From: Paracamarosporium sp. OC-R06-R3
Taxonomy: Eukaryota; Ascomycota; Dothideomycetes; Pleosporales; Didymosphaeriaceae
Direction of reading: 5' to 3'
NCBI GenBank assembly: GCA_019828545.1
Contig: JACVRA010000499.1
Span: 1-63,910, forward strand
Length of the DNA: 63,910 bases
Numbering within the stretch: position 1 is the first letter of the stretch; each line of letters starts with the position of its first letter. The position numbers were made by a program, and so were the translations under genes. Positions 1 to 10,822 of this stretch are shown here, piece by piece. A model generated the notes under the pieces. The model saw only the letters and a list, made by a program, of their open reading frames with translations. It searched no databases and had not been told where the DNA came from.

Positions 1-831
1 CAAAAACTGATTGTATATTGTCCTTGCTATCTCAATCGTACAGGATTGAGATGGTCTTATATCCAGCCCCTGCGCACGGCCGTCATGCGGCTTGGCCGCA
101 CGGCTTAGGCGCATTAAGTAGATATCCTTATCTGATCCGTACTGCGTACGGACAAAAGGGAGTGTTTTGCCCATGCACTCAGGAACCATAAGGGCTACAA
201 AGGATGGCCCGAGGGGCTAGATCAGAAATGTGTCTATGATGGCTGGTTGCAGATGAGGGGCGTGCGGGTTTGCATTTTTGTTCTTTTTTTTATTACGCCC
301 TTTTTTTTTTTTGCACCGATTCCCAGGGGAATCACCTTTTTCGTATCGTTTTTGTACCGAGGTGTATGCCGAATTTTCATCAAAAATAGCACTTCACATG
401 CATTTATATATCCAGAAGCTGATTTTTCTGTTTTTTTTTTGGGACGGTTTACGTTGGGGTGGCATCTAGCGGCAAATGGGAGCGGCAAATGTGTTTTGTT
501 GTAGGGTGAGATGGTTAGGTTGTATGGGATGAGGATATGTACTCGATTCTGAGCTTGCTTCAATGGGTATGAGGAACGAGGTTTGGTATAGTGGAATGTT
601 ATGCAACGTGAATGGAGCGCGCGCAGATGCGGTGAGGTCACTTGGCGGAACTGTAAACCCTATTGAATCAGTAGATTGACTCGCTACTCCTCGTGCGATT
701 CCACGATCCAATTTAGACGCTTAACACCCGGCTTCCCAGCTAAGGGAAGTACGACGTGCTTGTCCTGTATTTGATAACCCAGGCTCGTAGACTGCCGGTA
801 CAGATTCCTATACTCATGCACTGCTCCACCC
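1..831. other. Intergenic, 3' of effector candidate
   Basis: No supported gene. The stretch has two short perfect hairpins: one at about 79-104 (GCCGT/ACGGC and GCGGC/GCCGC stems with a CAT bulge) and one at 136-152 (TCCGTA/TACGGA around CTGCG). It also has T-rich runs near 285-312 and 427-441. The open frames here overlap on both strands and look random. The hairpins could be the edge of a transposon remnant, but I see no terminal repeats to prove it. Confidence 0.5.
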
Positions 832-1460
832 TTACCATCCCCGCTCATGCGAATTGATGTATTCCGCAGTATATTCAGTATAGCACCGCATCTTGTGGAA
901 TCCTCTGAACCCTCCACAGTTTTTGAAAAAGTCATCATCCCCGTGCTTAGGCACACAGTGTCCCTTCGAATTGTCCTCCAGATCAAACATCTCCCACGAT
1001 CGTCCAGGATGACCCTGCCTGTAAATCGCTGTTCTCTTTCAGCCACGCAATTCCTTTAAACCACAGGAAATCCAACTAACTCCAATGAAGACGCGGCGAC
1101 TCAGAGAAGTGCATCTCCATAACGTCAATAGTTTGACGCTGATATTCCGGATAATCCTTAGCTCGCTCGTTAGCAAATGCGGCCTATGCTGCCGTGGGTT
1201 CCGCTGCAGAAGTGTAGTCTCACCTCCAACACTATACATCCCAACCCCTCGCAACGCACCCCCATCTTCTTGCCGCTGACGTCGTTGGACTGTTTGAACC
1301 ATTGCGTCATCTTGGCGTCGGGACACGTATGCTGTGAGGGGTCGAGGATTTGCCAGCCTAAACCTCCTCGTGGGCTGCCCACCCAGTAGATGTCGAAATC
1401 AGCAGAGCAGATGTTGGATAGGGTGCCTATGATGGCTAGAACGATGAGGAAGAGTTTCAT
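832..1460 (-). CDS. Small secreted Cys-rich protein (candidate effector), 3 exons
   Basis: Predicted 163-aa secreted protein of unknown function. Exons: 1224-1460, 1081-1138, 832-1028. Intron 1 (85 nt) has donor GTGAGA, branch site CTAAC and acceptor ATCAG; AAG 38 nt upstream is an in-frame alternative acceptor. Intron 2 (52 nt) has donor GTTAGT and acceptor AACAG. Only this combination keeps one frame through the conserved-looking segments MEMHFSESP, HWTIYRQGH and WEMFDLEDN. Residues 1-20 form a signal peptide (MKLFLIVLAIIGTL..., cleavage after ICSA). The mature chain has six cysteines, an even number compatible with three disulfides. Size, secretion and Cys content are those of fungal effectors. 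I have a recollection of similar Dothideomycete secreted proteins but cannot name a Pfam family. Without the introns it would be misread as a 96-aa protein ending in Cys. Function as an effector is inference. Confidence 0.75.
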
Positions 1461-3674
1461 TGTAGGTTGATGCGTTAAGAGGTTGGGAGTGCAGTGTAGA
1501 TGAAATCAGGAGCGCTCTGTTAGATCTTTGGGTCCGTGGGCGATTGTATACGAGAGAGGTTCGGCGAGATTTAACGTCACGTGGCTGCTACCTTAGACTG
1601 TGCGGTGACTGAAAGGTGAAGGAAAGAACTCGCGTGATCGCAGACCGACAGAATGCGGGCGGTGCATTTAGCGTTCGTATTCACTGTGATTAAATGATGA
1701 TGTCCCACAGCAGTGGCAGGGAGATCTCAGTCACCATGCTAAGGACTGAGAGAATCTCATTCGACTCCGTTGCACCGAATCACCAGATCTCTTGAGTCCG
1801 ATCCCTATTACTCTAAAATCTGAACCCCAATTCTATCACCCCCAAACCCAAGATACGAAAAACCAAATCTTACCCTCCGCCTTCACTTCCCTCATTTTCA
1901 AGCCCAAACCTCCCACCACCCAAAATGTCAGAACGTCACACCAACAGCATCATTACTACTTACGATAATAATGTTTTGGCCTCTGGCATTCCAACACTAC
2001 ATCCATGATACATAAACATAAACATAACATTCTATAACCCGCATCTCACCTAAACCTGAGACTTACTCCATCCAGCTCAAAAAGCAAGACACAAATACTT
2101 CTCCGCAACATACACGCGTCAATGTACTAAGTGTAGAACTCCTACTTCCCACTCCGCCTACTCACCTCGCACAGAGCCCACTAGAAACCTAGCACAATCC
2201 ATCTCAGCATCTTCACTCATGCCCACAGATCGTCTCAAAGAACAACCGTTTTTCTCGATGAAGTGCCACACCTCTTACAAGCGCTAGAAGTAACAAGCAT
2301 ATAAGCTGCCGTACTCAACTATTGTATCCGCACTCATACTGGCCGGCACGCAAGAACTCAGCAACGAACGTATTTCCCACGTTCACAACACACTGCGTGT
2401 CATGCACACTATATCAGGACCTTCACCCTAACACACACTTATGCTTCAACGTATGCTTGAATTCACCCTAGTCCTGTCGGTGTATGAGCTAGAGAAACAC
2501 TTATGCTGAGTAGCTAGTACAATATTCAGTTCACATCGCACCATGACATCATCGCACTTCTGGAGCCTATGTTCGTCATGATTACTATGAGAACCTTGAT
2601 AGAATGACCCAGCCGAATATACGCGACAACTATAGTCGCAGGGCGAGCTGAATGAAGCAAAGCGTATTTGCCGCTATCGGCTCTAGTGAATTAGCGTAGT
2701 GATGTGGCCAGCTCAAATTGATGCGGCGTGGACATAGAGGGAGACCAGCGAACAAATACTACCGTTCAAACATTATTTCACAGAGACTCACATTTCTCCA
2801 TAAACAAGATGCGAATCACGTGGTTCTGTTGTGTAGAACCTCTGTTGAGAAGGATTGAGACGAGCTCAGATAGAGCAATGAAGCCGCCAACCACGCACCA
2901 CACGAGGTTGAAATAGAACATCGCATTACTTCGCGAATGGCCTACCTCCCTTAGTCGATCAAGACAGCGATAGGAAAAGGCGGCGGAGCGGACACTAGTC
3001 AATGATAAGAGGTGGTGGATTGGGGATAGTGGAAAGCGCGTGGCTGGCCGTTTACGCCCTAGCATGTACTATGGAACGGCACGATGTGCGTCAGCGTCAG
3101 AACTCAAATTGCACTTCGCGATGCATTTTCTCTTCTTTACCAGCATATATTTCCAGTCGAATATATAATCGCGATATGCTTGCACTGAAACTCTGTGATC
3201 AAAAGATGCGAGGCACAGTACGCTCGTGTCAAGGATGACTGGTTCGAATACTGGTATCAAAAGCCAGATTCAAGATTGAACTCCTTGCTGAACGGAGATT
3301 CTCAGTATGATTGTACATAGAATTCCGGATTGGATTTTACGTAAATCCGATCCTACGACACCCAAAGTAAACTGAGAATTACCTACTGTTTAAGCTCGGC
3401 TTTGTATCCGTCCTTCCTTGTCCTTGGACTATCCTCGCGTGCCACCACACCACCGCTACCCCAACCAAACAAAGACAAACCAGCTGTTTTCGGAAAATCT
3501 GTCCCACGTAACATAAACAAAGCACTCAGGGAGAAAGACAAGTTTCATATCCATAAAACTTTAACAAGACCCGTCTCCACCTACCGCGTCGTCGTACCCC
3601 ATCCTCACATCGTCACGTCCAGCACGCATCCATCTAGAGAATACAAAAACAAAGGACTCCAAAAAGAAATCACC
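1461..3674. other. 2.2-kb intergenic stretch
   Basis: I see no gene. Short open frames near 2728-3065 and 3002-3260 overlap on opposite strands and have no start context, domain or splice signals. The left 300 bp should contain the promoter of the minus-strand effector candidate and the right 300 bp that of the plus-strand gene at 3675. Confidence 0.5.
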
Positions 3675-4091
3675 ATGACACGACGACCACCCAGCGCAGT
3701 CTCGGGTCGCAGATACGCACCCGTGTACATAGACCGAGTTCAAGACCGAGACACCATATACAACTACGACCACGACCGCGACCGCTACGCCAGTTCCTCT
3801 TCTTCACTCTCATCCCTCTCTCGCACCCCCTCGCCTCCCTACCCGGATGAAACTCTCCTCCCCGACGAGACCGCCTACGCCCCCATTACCCCCACCCCTA
3901 CCAACGCAACCTTCCTCGCCACCGCCCTCCGCCGCGCCGAAATCGCACACAGAAATGAGCTCCGCGATGTCCTCTATCGCGCTAGGAAGTCCGAGCGCGA
4001 ACTGTTGGATTGCCAGAGAGAGCGTTCCCTGTGGAGGTTCGGGGTTATTGTTTTGAGTGTCTTGGCCGTGATGGTTTGGTATGGTGATTAA
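3675..4091 (+). CDS. Small tail-anchored hypothetical protein
   Basis: 138 aa, single exon. The frame is open further upstream, but the first ATG in a good context (ATCACCATGAC) is at 3675. The N-terminal half is charged and serine-rich (a run of Ser around residues 41-50, then Pro/Thr-rich). Residues about 79-115 are a highly charged predicted helix or coiled coil rich in Arg and Glu (LRRAEIAHRNELRDVL). The last 20 residues are one hydrophobic segment (FGVIVLSVLAVMVW) followed by YGD. The layout is that of a C-tail-anchored membrane protein facing the cytosol. I do not recognise a family. The gene is convergent with the amino-acid permease. Existence is moderately supported by codon use and Kozak context; function is unknown. 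Confidence 0.55.
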   Translation: MTRRPPSAVSGRRYAPVYIDRVQDRDTIYNYDHDRDRYASSSSSLSSLSRTPSPPYPDETLLPDETAYAPITPTPTNATFLATALRRAEIAHRNELRDVLYRARKSERELLDCQRERSLWRFGVIVLSVLAVMVWYGD

Positions 4092-5511
4092 GGTGATGAA
4101 GGGTTTGCGGGTGTGTATTGAGGGAATGTGTAGAGGAGTGTGTTACGAAATATATATTGGTAGGAGATGAGACGAGGTGAATAGCAGGGGAGGGAGAGTC
4201 GTTGCGGCGCTTGAGGGGTCGGTGGGGATTAATGGCGTGCTGGGTTATGGGGAGCATGTGTGGGTTGGCGGGAAGACGGACGTAAGGAGGGGCTTAAGAG
4301 AGGGGGATAAGAGGCCGAGTGTCACGACGACGGATATGATTCATGGCGTCGTGCAGTAGAGGCTGTGCTAGATGAACATGACTGTATTCTCTGTATTATA
4401 TACGAGGAATCGTGGACTTAGAGCCAAATACCCTCTAGTTGCCGCAAGTCAACATCTTAATCTATTTATTGAGACCATTCTATATTAAGTCTAAAACACA
4501 AGATAGGGAAAGACATAATCACAAAGACATCCCTTCGTCCAGACATCTTGTATAAGGTCAGAGAACTTGAATGTGGACCATAATGTATTTCCCTGATCTA
4601 AAATACCGCTAAACAGAACATCCCTAAGCCATCCTTCCTATCTCTGCACCACCGCATCACGCTAACTTATACCAAAACTAAGCCAAGCCACACCCCCTCC
4701 CCTCCATCCCCTCCTCCCTCCCACTACACCCCACAAACCACAAACCACAAATCTCTCCCACCCCAACGCAGCTCCTTCAAACCCGCGCAGAAAGCGTGAC
4801 AATACTCGCCGCGTCATTCGCCCCACCCCACAAGACCGCAACACGCAATCATATCCACAATCCCAGCCCCGGTCCCACACACTCCACCGTATCTCCTCCC
4901 TTCCTTTTCCCAAACCCTTTCTCCCCAAACCCAACCTTTTACGTAATAACGGGGGACGTGTATACTGTGCGTGTTGGCATGGGTATGTCGAACTTGTGAG
5001 AAAGAGAGATGAGAAGAAGGTGGAGGGAAGGACAGGGAGCCTGTGAGTCTAGAAATAGCTCATTGGTGGGGCTTTTATTAGTCAGTTTGGGTGGAAGATT
5101 GAGCAACGTGGTATGGGGAGTGGTTGTAGCTGGGATGGGAAAGGAGGATGGGGATGAAGAAGAGGAAGAGGAAGAGGGTAAGTGAAAGTATGAAATGAAA
5201 CCCAAGGCGAGCTTGGATGCAGGATTCTCAGATCAGGCTGGCACCTAACGTGTAGTCTGGAATAGGTAGTTGAGAGTAGGATAAGCGGGATGCGGACAGA
5301 ATAGTAGTGTAGTGCTGGGAAGAGCTCACGGTCGCAAAGCACGTAAAAGCTAAGTGCGTCACAGTGCCACACGGCACCCGCATTGATATAATAATACCTC
5401 GAGAATGAAGTGAGATTAGATTACAGACGATGCAACATCCCCAACCCAATGGTATACCCTGCCGGCCAACTCCACACCAACACCTGAAGCTAAACATACT
5501 CGATGCGCGCT
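4092..5511. other. Convergent intergenic stretch with polypyrimidine tracts
   Basis: This is the 3' side of both flanking genes. It contains a C-rich pyrimidine tract at about 4685-4735 and a GAAGAG-type purine tract at about 5145-5177. These asymmetries produce open frames on the minus strand that look low-complexity and are not supported as genes. Confidence 0.5.
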
Positions 5512-7463
5512 CTAGAAGATGCGCGACAGGGCACGTCTCCATGAGGGGAGAGCAGCTATCTTGGCGCGGTCTGCGTTGATGTAGTCCCAGTCGAGCTCCC
5601 TTCGTCCGATGTCGACGTTGATCTGGTCGATGCGGAGCCAGCCCTCGCGTTTCCAAAGGTATCCGCAGATCCAGAAGAAGAGTACGACGAAGAAGGCGAG
5701 GTATGAGTTGAAGAATTGCTCTGCGGTGCCGGTCTTGGTTCCGATGGGCGAGACGGCGGTATAGAACTACACGGATTAGCGAGTGCCGTTTGGAAAAGCG
5801 TTGAAGAGGACTTACCTGAGCGATCAAGACGATGACGATGAGGAAGATACCGAGCCACGAGCCATAAACACCGCCGACGGCCTTGAAGGGGATCTCGTCG
5901 AGGGTGTGTCCGTGGTGAATCCAGGCCTTGCGGAAGCGGATGTGAGCCAAGCAGATGGAACCCCAAGTAAAGAGCGCTGCGAGACCAGAGAGCTGTTGGA
6001 ACCAGTTGAAAACGGTTTCACCAGACGCAGCCAAGTTCATGTAGCCAAGAGCACCCATGAGCAGGACGAGGCCCACGGAGAACAAGGGACGCCCGGAACG
6101 GTCAATGTAGGCGAAGATCTTGGGAGCGTAGCCCTGCTCGGCGAGAGCAGTGAGCGTACGGGAGCCTCCGTAGACACCGGAGACACCAATGGAAATGACC
6201 GAAACAAGGATAATCACGTTCATGAAGCTGTCGAAGCCATCCAGGCCGGCATTCTTACCGGCAATGACGAAGGGCGAGGATTTGGTGTCACCAGAGCCGG
6301 AGCCGAGCAGCCTGCCGTCGTCCGATCGGACAAGCAGGCCGACGAAGAGAAGGCCAAGGACGTAGAAGCTAACCACAGATGTCAGCGGCTTGCATGTGTG
6401 ACAAGGTACCTGTTTACGAGACAGTGTGGCGTAGAACTTACAGCGTGATTCGCCAAAAGACTTGGCGAACGGCACCAGGGAGCGACTTGAGCGGGTTCTT
6501 TGTCTCAGCAGCTGCGAGACCCACAAGCTCAGTACCAGAAAAGGAGAAAGCGGCCGTGACAAAGACGGAGCAGAAACCCTTGAAGCCGTTGCGGAAAGCA
6601 CCTGGATCGTACCAGGTGCGAGCACCCCAGTATTCACTGTACATTCCATTGCTGGGACCACCACCGAGGACGAGAACAAAGGCGATGATCATGAAGATGA
6701 CGGTCGCGGAGAGCTTGATCAACGAAGACCAGAACTCCTCCTCGGCATATCCCAGAGTGCCCCAGACGTTGATGATGATGATGAAGAGCCAAAAGACTGT
6801 GATCCAGACAGCGAGTGGGACCTTATCTGTCCAATACCCAACAGTTAAACCAGCGACAGTGATTTCGAGAGGTAACACGATAGCCCATTGGAAGACGTAG
6901 TTCCAACCCATAGCGAAACCCCACGAGGGATCGATGAAGCGGACCGAGTACGTGTAGAAACCACCAGACACGGGGTACATGATAGCGAGTTCACCAAGAG
7001 CATAGACTGGAGTATCGTAAGCCACTGACGAGGGTGAAGCATGGCGTGACGCCACTTACCGACGTTGAAGATCATGATACCCATGAGTATGAAGTCAATA
7101 GTCAAAGAAGCGGGGCCCTGCGAAGGTCAGCATGAAACAGTGCGCGTGGACGAGGATGAAACTTACACCAGTGCTCAAAGCACCACCAGAACCGACGAAG
7201 AAACCAGCACCGATACTGCCACCAATGGCAATCATGTGGAGATGGCGAGGTTTCATCGACTTGTCGAGCTCGACCTGGTCGGCAGGACGGCGACCAAAGG
7301 ACCTGAGGTTCAGGCCATTGCGCGTCCAGAAGTCCTCCTTCTCCCGCCAGTCGCCCTGGTCGTGGTCGTGGTCGTATGCGGGAGCGGTAGCGGCAGCGGT
7401 GCCCGCAGGGCTGTCGCTCACGCGCTTCTCATCGGCATCGAAGCCTTTGTCGGCGGTGGCCAT
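5512..7463 (-). CDS. Amino acid permease (YAT/Gap1-type APC transporter)
   Basis: 575-aa plasma-membrane amino acid/proton symporter of the fungal YAT family (APC superfamily). Five exons: 7167-7463, 7060-7117, 6442-7006, 5816-6368, 5512-5766. Introns are 49, 53, 73 and 49 nt with GTAAGT donors. The start at 7463 has context GACCATGGCC; an in-frame ATG nine codons upstream is less favourable. A hydrophilic N-terminus of about 70 residues precedes the family hallmark [21 protein letters not shown] in TM1. Further hallmarks are [38 protein letters not shown] and [17 protein letters not shown]. About 12 TM segments are visible, and the soluble C-tail ends near [10 protein letters not shown]. Substrate specificity cannot be read from the sequence. 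Two GATA motifs lie upstream, consistent with nitrogen control. Confidence 0.95.
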
Positions 7464-9183
7464 GGTCAAAGAGTGGATGAGCAAGGTCAAGGGCGAAATG
7501 CAGGAACGCAGCCCCGAGGGAGAGGGCTGCTTTTAAGGCAGAGGGGTGGGGTCACGATCCCCTCTCCATGGACCACAGTTGCCATCGCTCGTGGGCACCG
7601 TTCACCTGGAGCAGCTTGACCATGCAAGGACGGGACGTGCGCGGGACAGATACCAGCCGGAGCGGTGATTGGGCAGCGCGGCGGAAGCGATGGCAAATGC
7701 TATCTCCAAGACAGTTTATATGACCACCGTCGTCGTTAGCGGCATGGCGGCTCTTGGGTTAGTCGGCGGGGTGCTTGGCTTAGTGCTCCCGGGGTGTGGC
7801 AGGGAGGCTGCGGTAGAGCGACTATCGCGCGACCGGCTCCACCTGCGCTGGCTGCTGGGGCGGCGAGACTGATAAGAGGCCGTGGTGGTGTCGCTGGAGC
7901 GGCCCTGGGGCTCCACCCCTATCAGCAGTCGAATCTCGTATGCGCTTGGCCGGGCGGAGCAGCAAAGCTTGGTGTCGCGACGTGTTGCGAGCTGCCGGAA
8001 GCGGTAAGCAGCCATGTTGGAGTCGAGCAGGCGTCCGCTCCTGAGGGGAGTGAATCGTGTACGGCGCGGTTGCAGCAGGCCAAGGAGGGGCCCGCCAAGC
8101 CGTCACGTGCCGGGGCAGCACCTTCCTCATCGGGGCACGACGCCCACCCGGGACACCCTCACACGCGCCGGCCTTCCATGGCGCCCTGCCTTCGGACACC
8201 CCCGTCGCCCTCTGATAAGAGCTGGCTCCGCACCACACACCAGGCCGTGGGCGCCACAGCGAGGCATGAACCGTTGCTGCTCTGCCGACGAGCCGCGCAG
8301 ACTTTTCACCTGCTGCCGCGCGGTAGCCGTTGCGACATGCTGTCCCTGACGCGTCCAGCACGCTCGCCGCCTCCACACGGCCGTCCCCAGACTCTCCAGG
8401 CCGCCAGTGGGCCCGTCTACCCCGCCCTTCTCCACCGGCGCGAGATTGACAGTCGGGGTGGAGACCAATTGCAAATCATCAGAGACAAATTCGTCGCCCT
8501 GATCGAGTGGGACGCCTTCATCGACAAGCAACGACCTACCGGTAGTACTGCAGGATCGCCCTCCTCCAATCGATGCCTTGTCGACATCGGCTGTCATGCT
8601 GTGCGCGCATCCTGTGCCGGGCTATCCGGAGTCACGCTCCCGTATCGTTGATCACTCCAGTCGCCTGAAAGGCGCCAGCCACTGTTGCAAATTTGCAACA
8701 ATGCACGCATTTTCGAATCTAAAGGATGGGCCGTGGGCGGCTTGGTCGATCAAGCAATGCAATCGAACGCCGTCGCCTCTTGGACCCTTCTTCTAGCGCT
8801 CTTCCACGCGCAAGTGGCCCAGGAGCAACCGTCTTAGCGATCTTGGGTTCTTCTTAGCCCGCCTTGGACCCAGACGGGGCACATTCCAAAAGCAGAAGCC
8901 GATTTCACACGCTCATCTTAGTTATCTGACACGCAGTATTGATGATCAAATGCTACAGAGTAACTGCCAGAGTCGTCTAGTCTATGCCTCTACCCAAATG
9001 CCAACTCAACGCCGCCAAGTATCCAAGACCCACTCAACCGACAGAACCCGCATCCCGGGTACGCGAGGCACCGCAAGGCACCTTCTAGGCGGTGCTTCCA
9101 GATCCGCAGAGAACCGTGCCACAGCTCTGGGTCCTTGGACATCACTTGCGACACTGCGCCCCTGCAGTAGTTCGTAGCCTCCC
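7464..9183. other. GC-rich upstream region of the permease
   Basis: A 1.7-kb GC-rich stretch with long overlapping open frames on both strands (for example 7794-8651 plus and 7822-8376 minus). Their composition is Arg/Ala/Pro-rich, with no domains or good starts, so I treat them as by-products of GC content. It should hold the permease promoter, including the two GATA motifs noted separately. From about 8650 to 9183 I see nothing recognisable. Confidence 0.5.
7870..8219. promoter_or_regulatory. Two TGATAAG GATA-factor motifs upstream of permease
   Basis: TGATAAG occurs at 7870-7876 and again at 8213-8219, about 0.41 and 0.75 kb upstream of the permease start. HGATAR is the core bound by the nitrogen regulators AreA/NIT2, which activate amino-acid permease genes when preferred nitrogen is absent. 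Two copies of the extended 7-mer in one promoter are suggestive. Binding itself is inference. Confidence 0.45.
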
Positions 9184-9903
9184 TCAGGTTTCCACCTCAG
9201 CTTGCTTCAGCAGCTGGAAGCTCTTCTTACCGATCAGTCTCCGCCTCTCCCTACGTTTCTTCTCCTTGCTATAGTGATGAACCCAACTCTTATCTCTACT
9301 AGTCAATCCTTTCTCTTTCTTCGTCTTGATCTCTTCGAGCACCTTCTCCTGCCTTAATACCAGCATACCATGCTGTAACTGGTACTTCTTCTGATCAAGC
9401 TCACTGGCCAGAACCGAGCACATCGTCGAGTGTCTTCTCACCCTCTGCGGCAGAGTCGTGGATGACTCGAACGCGGGCGCCAACGGCGGTGTACGCGGGT
9501 TCAAGAACCGTGGTGACAGATCGGGTCCGGCGTTGATAAAGGATTGCGAGAAGGAGAATGACGACGAACTCGGTGTTCCACAATGGTCTAAGATTGACAG
9601 TGGAGAGATTGGCAGCAGTGGTGAGGCTATCGCCCTCGCTGAGTCTGGGCTGACTGTTGGAGGGGAGAGAAACGGGTTGTAGGGTGATATTGGAGATTCA
9701 GTGTCCGACTCCCAGTACGAGAGCGGTGGGACAGGCGGAACATCCGAGTCCATGACGCCGGCCATATTGAGCGACGTCGTGCCCGACTGCGGATAGGTCG
9801 AACGGCGGGGCGTTGCCGGTCGAGGTGGACGCCATGTAGTTGTGATGCGTATGCGCTCGATCGAGAGCTGGAGCGAATTTACACGAGGGCGGTGCAGCGG
9901 CAT
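9184..9903 (-). CDS. Hypothetical low-complexity protein with basic C-terminus
   Basis: About 239 aa if translation starts at 9903 (MPLHRPRVN). A second in-frame ATG at 9765 (MAGVMDSDV) would give about 193 aa, and I cannot decide between them. The N-terminal half is Ser/Pro-rich (PPVPPLSYWESDTESP), typical of disordered protein. The last about 70 residues are strongly basic and probably helical (LDQKKYQLQHGMLVLRQEK, then KEKKRRERRRLIGKK), resembling a nucleic-acid-binding or nuclear-localisation tail, although no leucine-zipper heptad is clear. I do not recognise a family. The compositional contrast and sustained open frame argue for a real gene, but no intron or homologue supports it. Confidence 0.4.
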   Translation of the reverse strand: MPLHRPRVNSLQLSIERIRITTTWRPPRPATPRRSTYPQSGTTSLNMAGVMDSDVPPVPPLSYWESDTESPISPYNPFLSPPTVSPDSARAIASPLLPISPLSILDHCGTPSSSSFSFSQSFINAGPDLSPRFLNPRTPPLAPAFESSTTLPQRVRRHSTMCSVLASELDQKKYQLQHGMLVLRQEKVLEEIKTKKEKGLTSRDKSWVHHYSKEKKRRERRRLIGKKSFQLLKQAEVET

Positions 9904-10822
9904 GACTATATGCCAATCTGCCAGAGAAAGACTACTGACAAGAAACAAAGGATGACCACTAGCAAGAACGATATTCGAGCACGAGAAAAGGTTTGGCGTC
10001 CCTGAATGATTGGCTCCAATGTGCGTGATCCGCACCAGCATGCCTTCTCTGAAGCCGCCCGAAGAAGATACTAATATACATCGCACCGCATTTGTGTACT
10101 ACACTCAATCACCCAAAAGAAATACGCATATCCGCCGCAGCTACCGTCACATGGCGAGCACATGGCGAGCGAATGAGCCACTCGTCTCGCAAATACCATA
10201 AAGGGCAATATGCGATTGGCAAGCGAGCCAAAGCACGGGTCATTTGCGTGCGGCTCTGCTTCTGTGGGTCCACATGGCTGCGGATCTGCTGACGCACGTC
10301 CGGAGCGCACTGAGTTCTTACGACGAATTGTTGTTTATTTTTGGTTTGCGGGTAGAAGCACTGTTTCGTGGTTTCGCGTGAACTGAAACAGGGGTTTAAC
10401 ACGTCGACATGTCCTAAGCGTGCTATGGCTGGGGCTTAGAGCGAACGCCAGGTTCCACATATGGCTTGCTTGCTATTGTACTTTTCAGTTCCATGAGGCG
10501 AAGTCTGCTTCATCAGGATTAGTCACAAGCGAAAGGTGAGTTGCGAGAGATGTGTTTCAGCAGATTTTCGGTTAGCTCAGCCTCGCGTCACCGGCCAGAC
10601 AGTGGCTACGGCTATCTAGTAGACTACGAGGATAGTCGCTAGTAACCACGTCTTCTAGATGGAGACATACAAGCGTGCCTTTAGCATGGCCAACATCACT
10701 TTTCCTGTATCTGGGTTTCGACACTGACCCTAGCATCGAGGTAACCAGGGCACATCATACCCAGCAGACCCTTTTCTGCGGTCTTTCCATGACACACCCC
10801 TAGAATGGCGCCACGCGCCTTC
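9904..10822. other. Intergenic, no gene seen
   Basis: Between the basic hypothetical protein and the sugar transporter. Several small overlapping frames exist near 10010-10402 on both strands without supporting features. I see no RNA gene or repeat. Confidence 0.5.

Noticed and set aside
5783..6448. 221-codon plus-strand frame
   Set aside because: Antisense to exon 4 of the amino-acid permease; no independent support.
7794..8651. 285-codon plus-strand frame overlapping a 184-codon minus-strand frame
   Set aside because: Arg/Ala/Pro-rich random composition in GC-rich promoter DNA, no ATG in good context, no domain; both strands are equally open.
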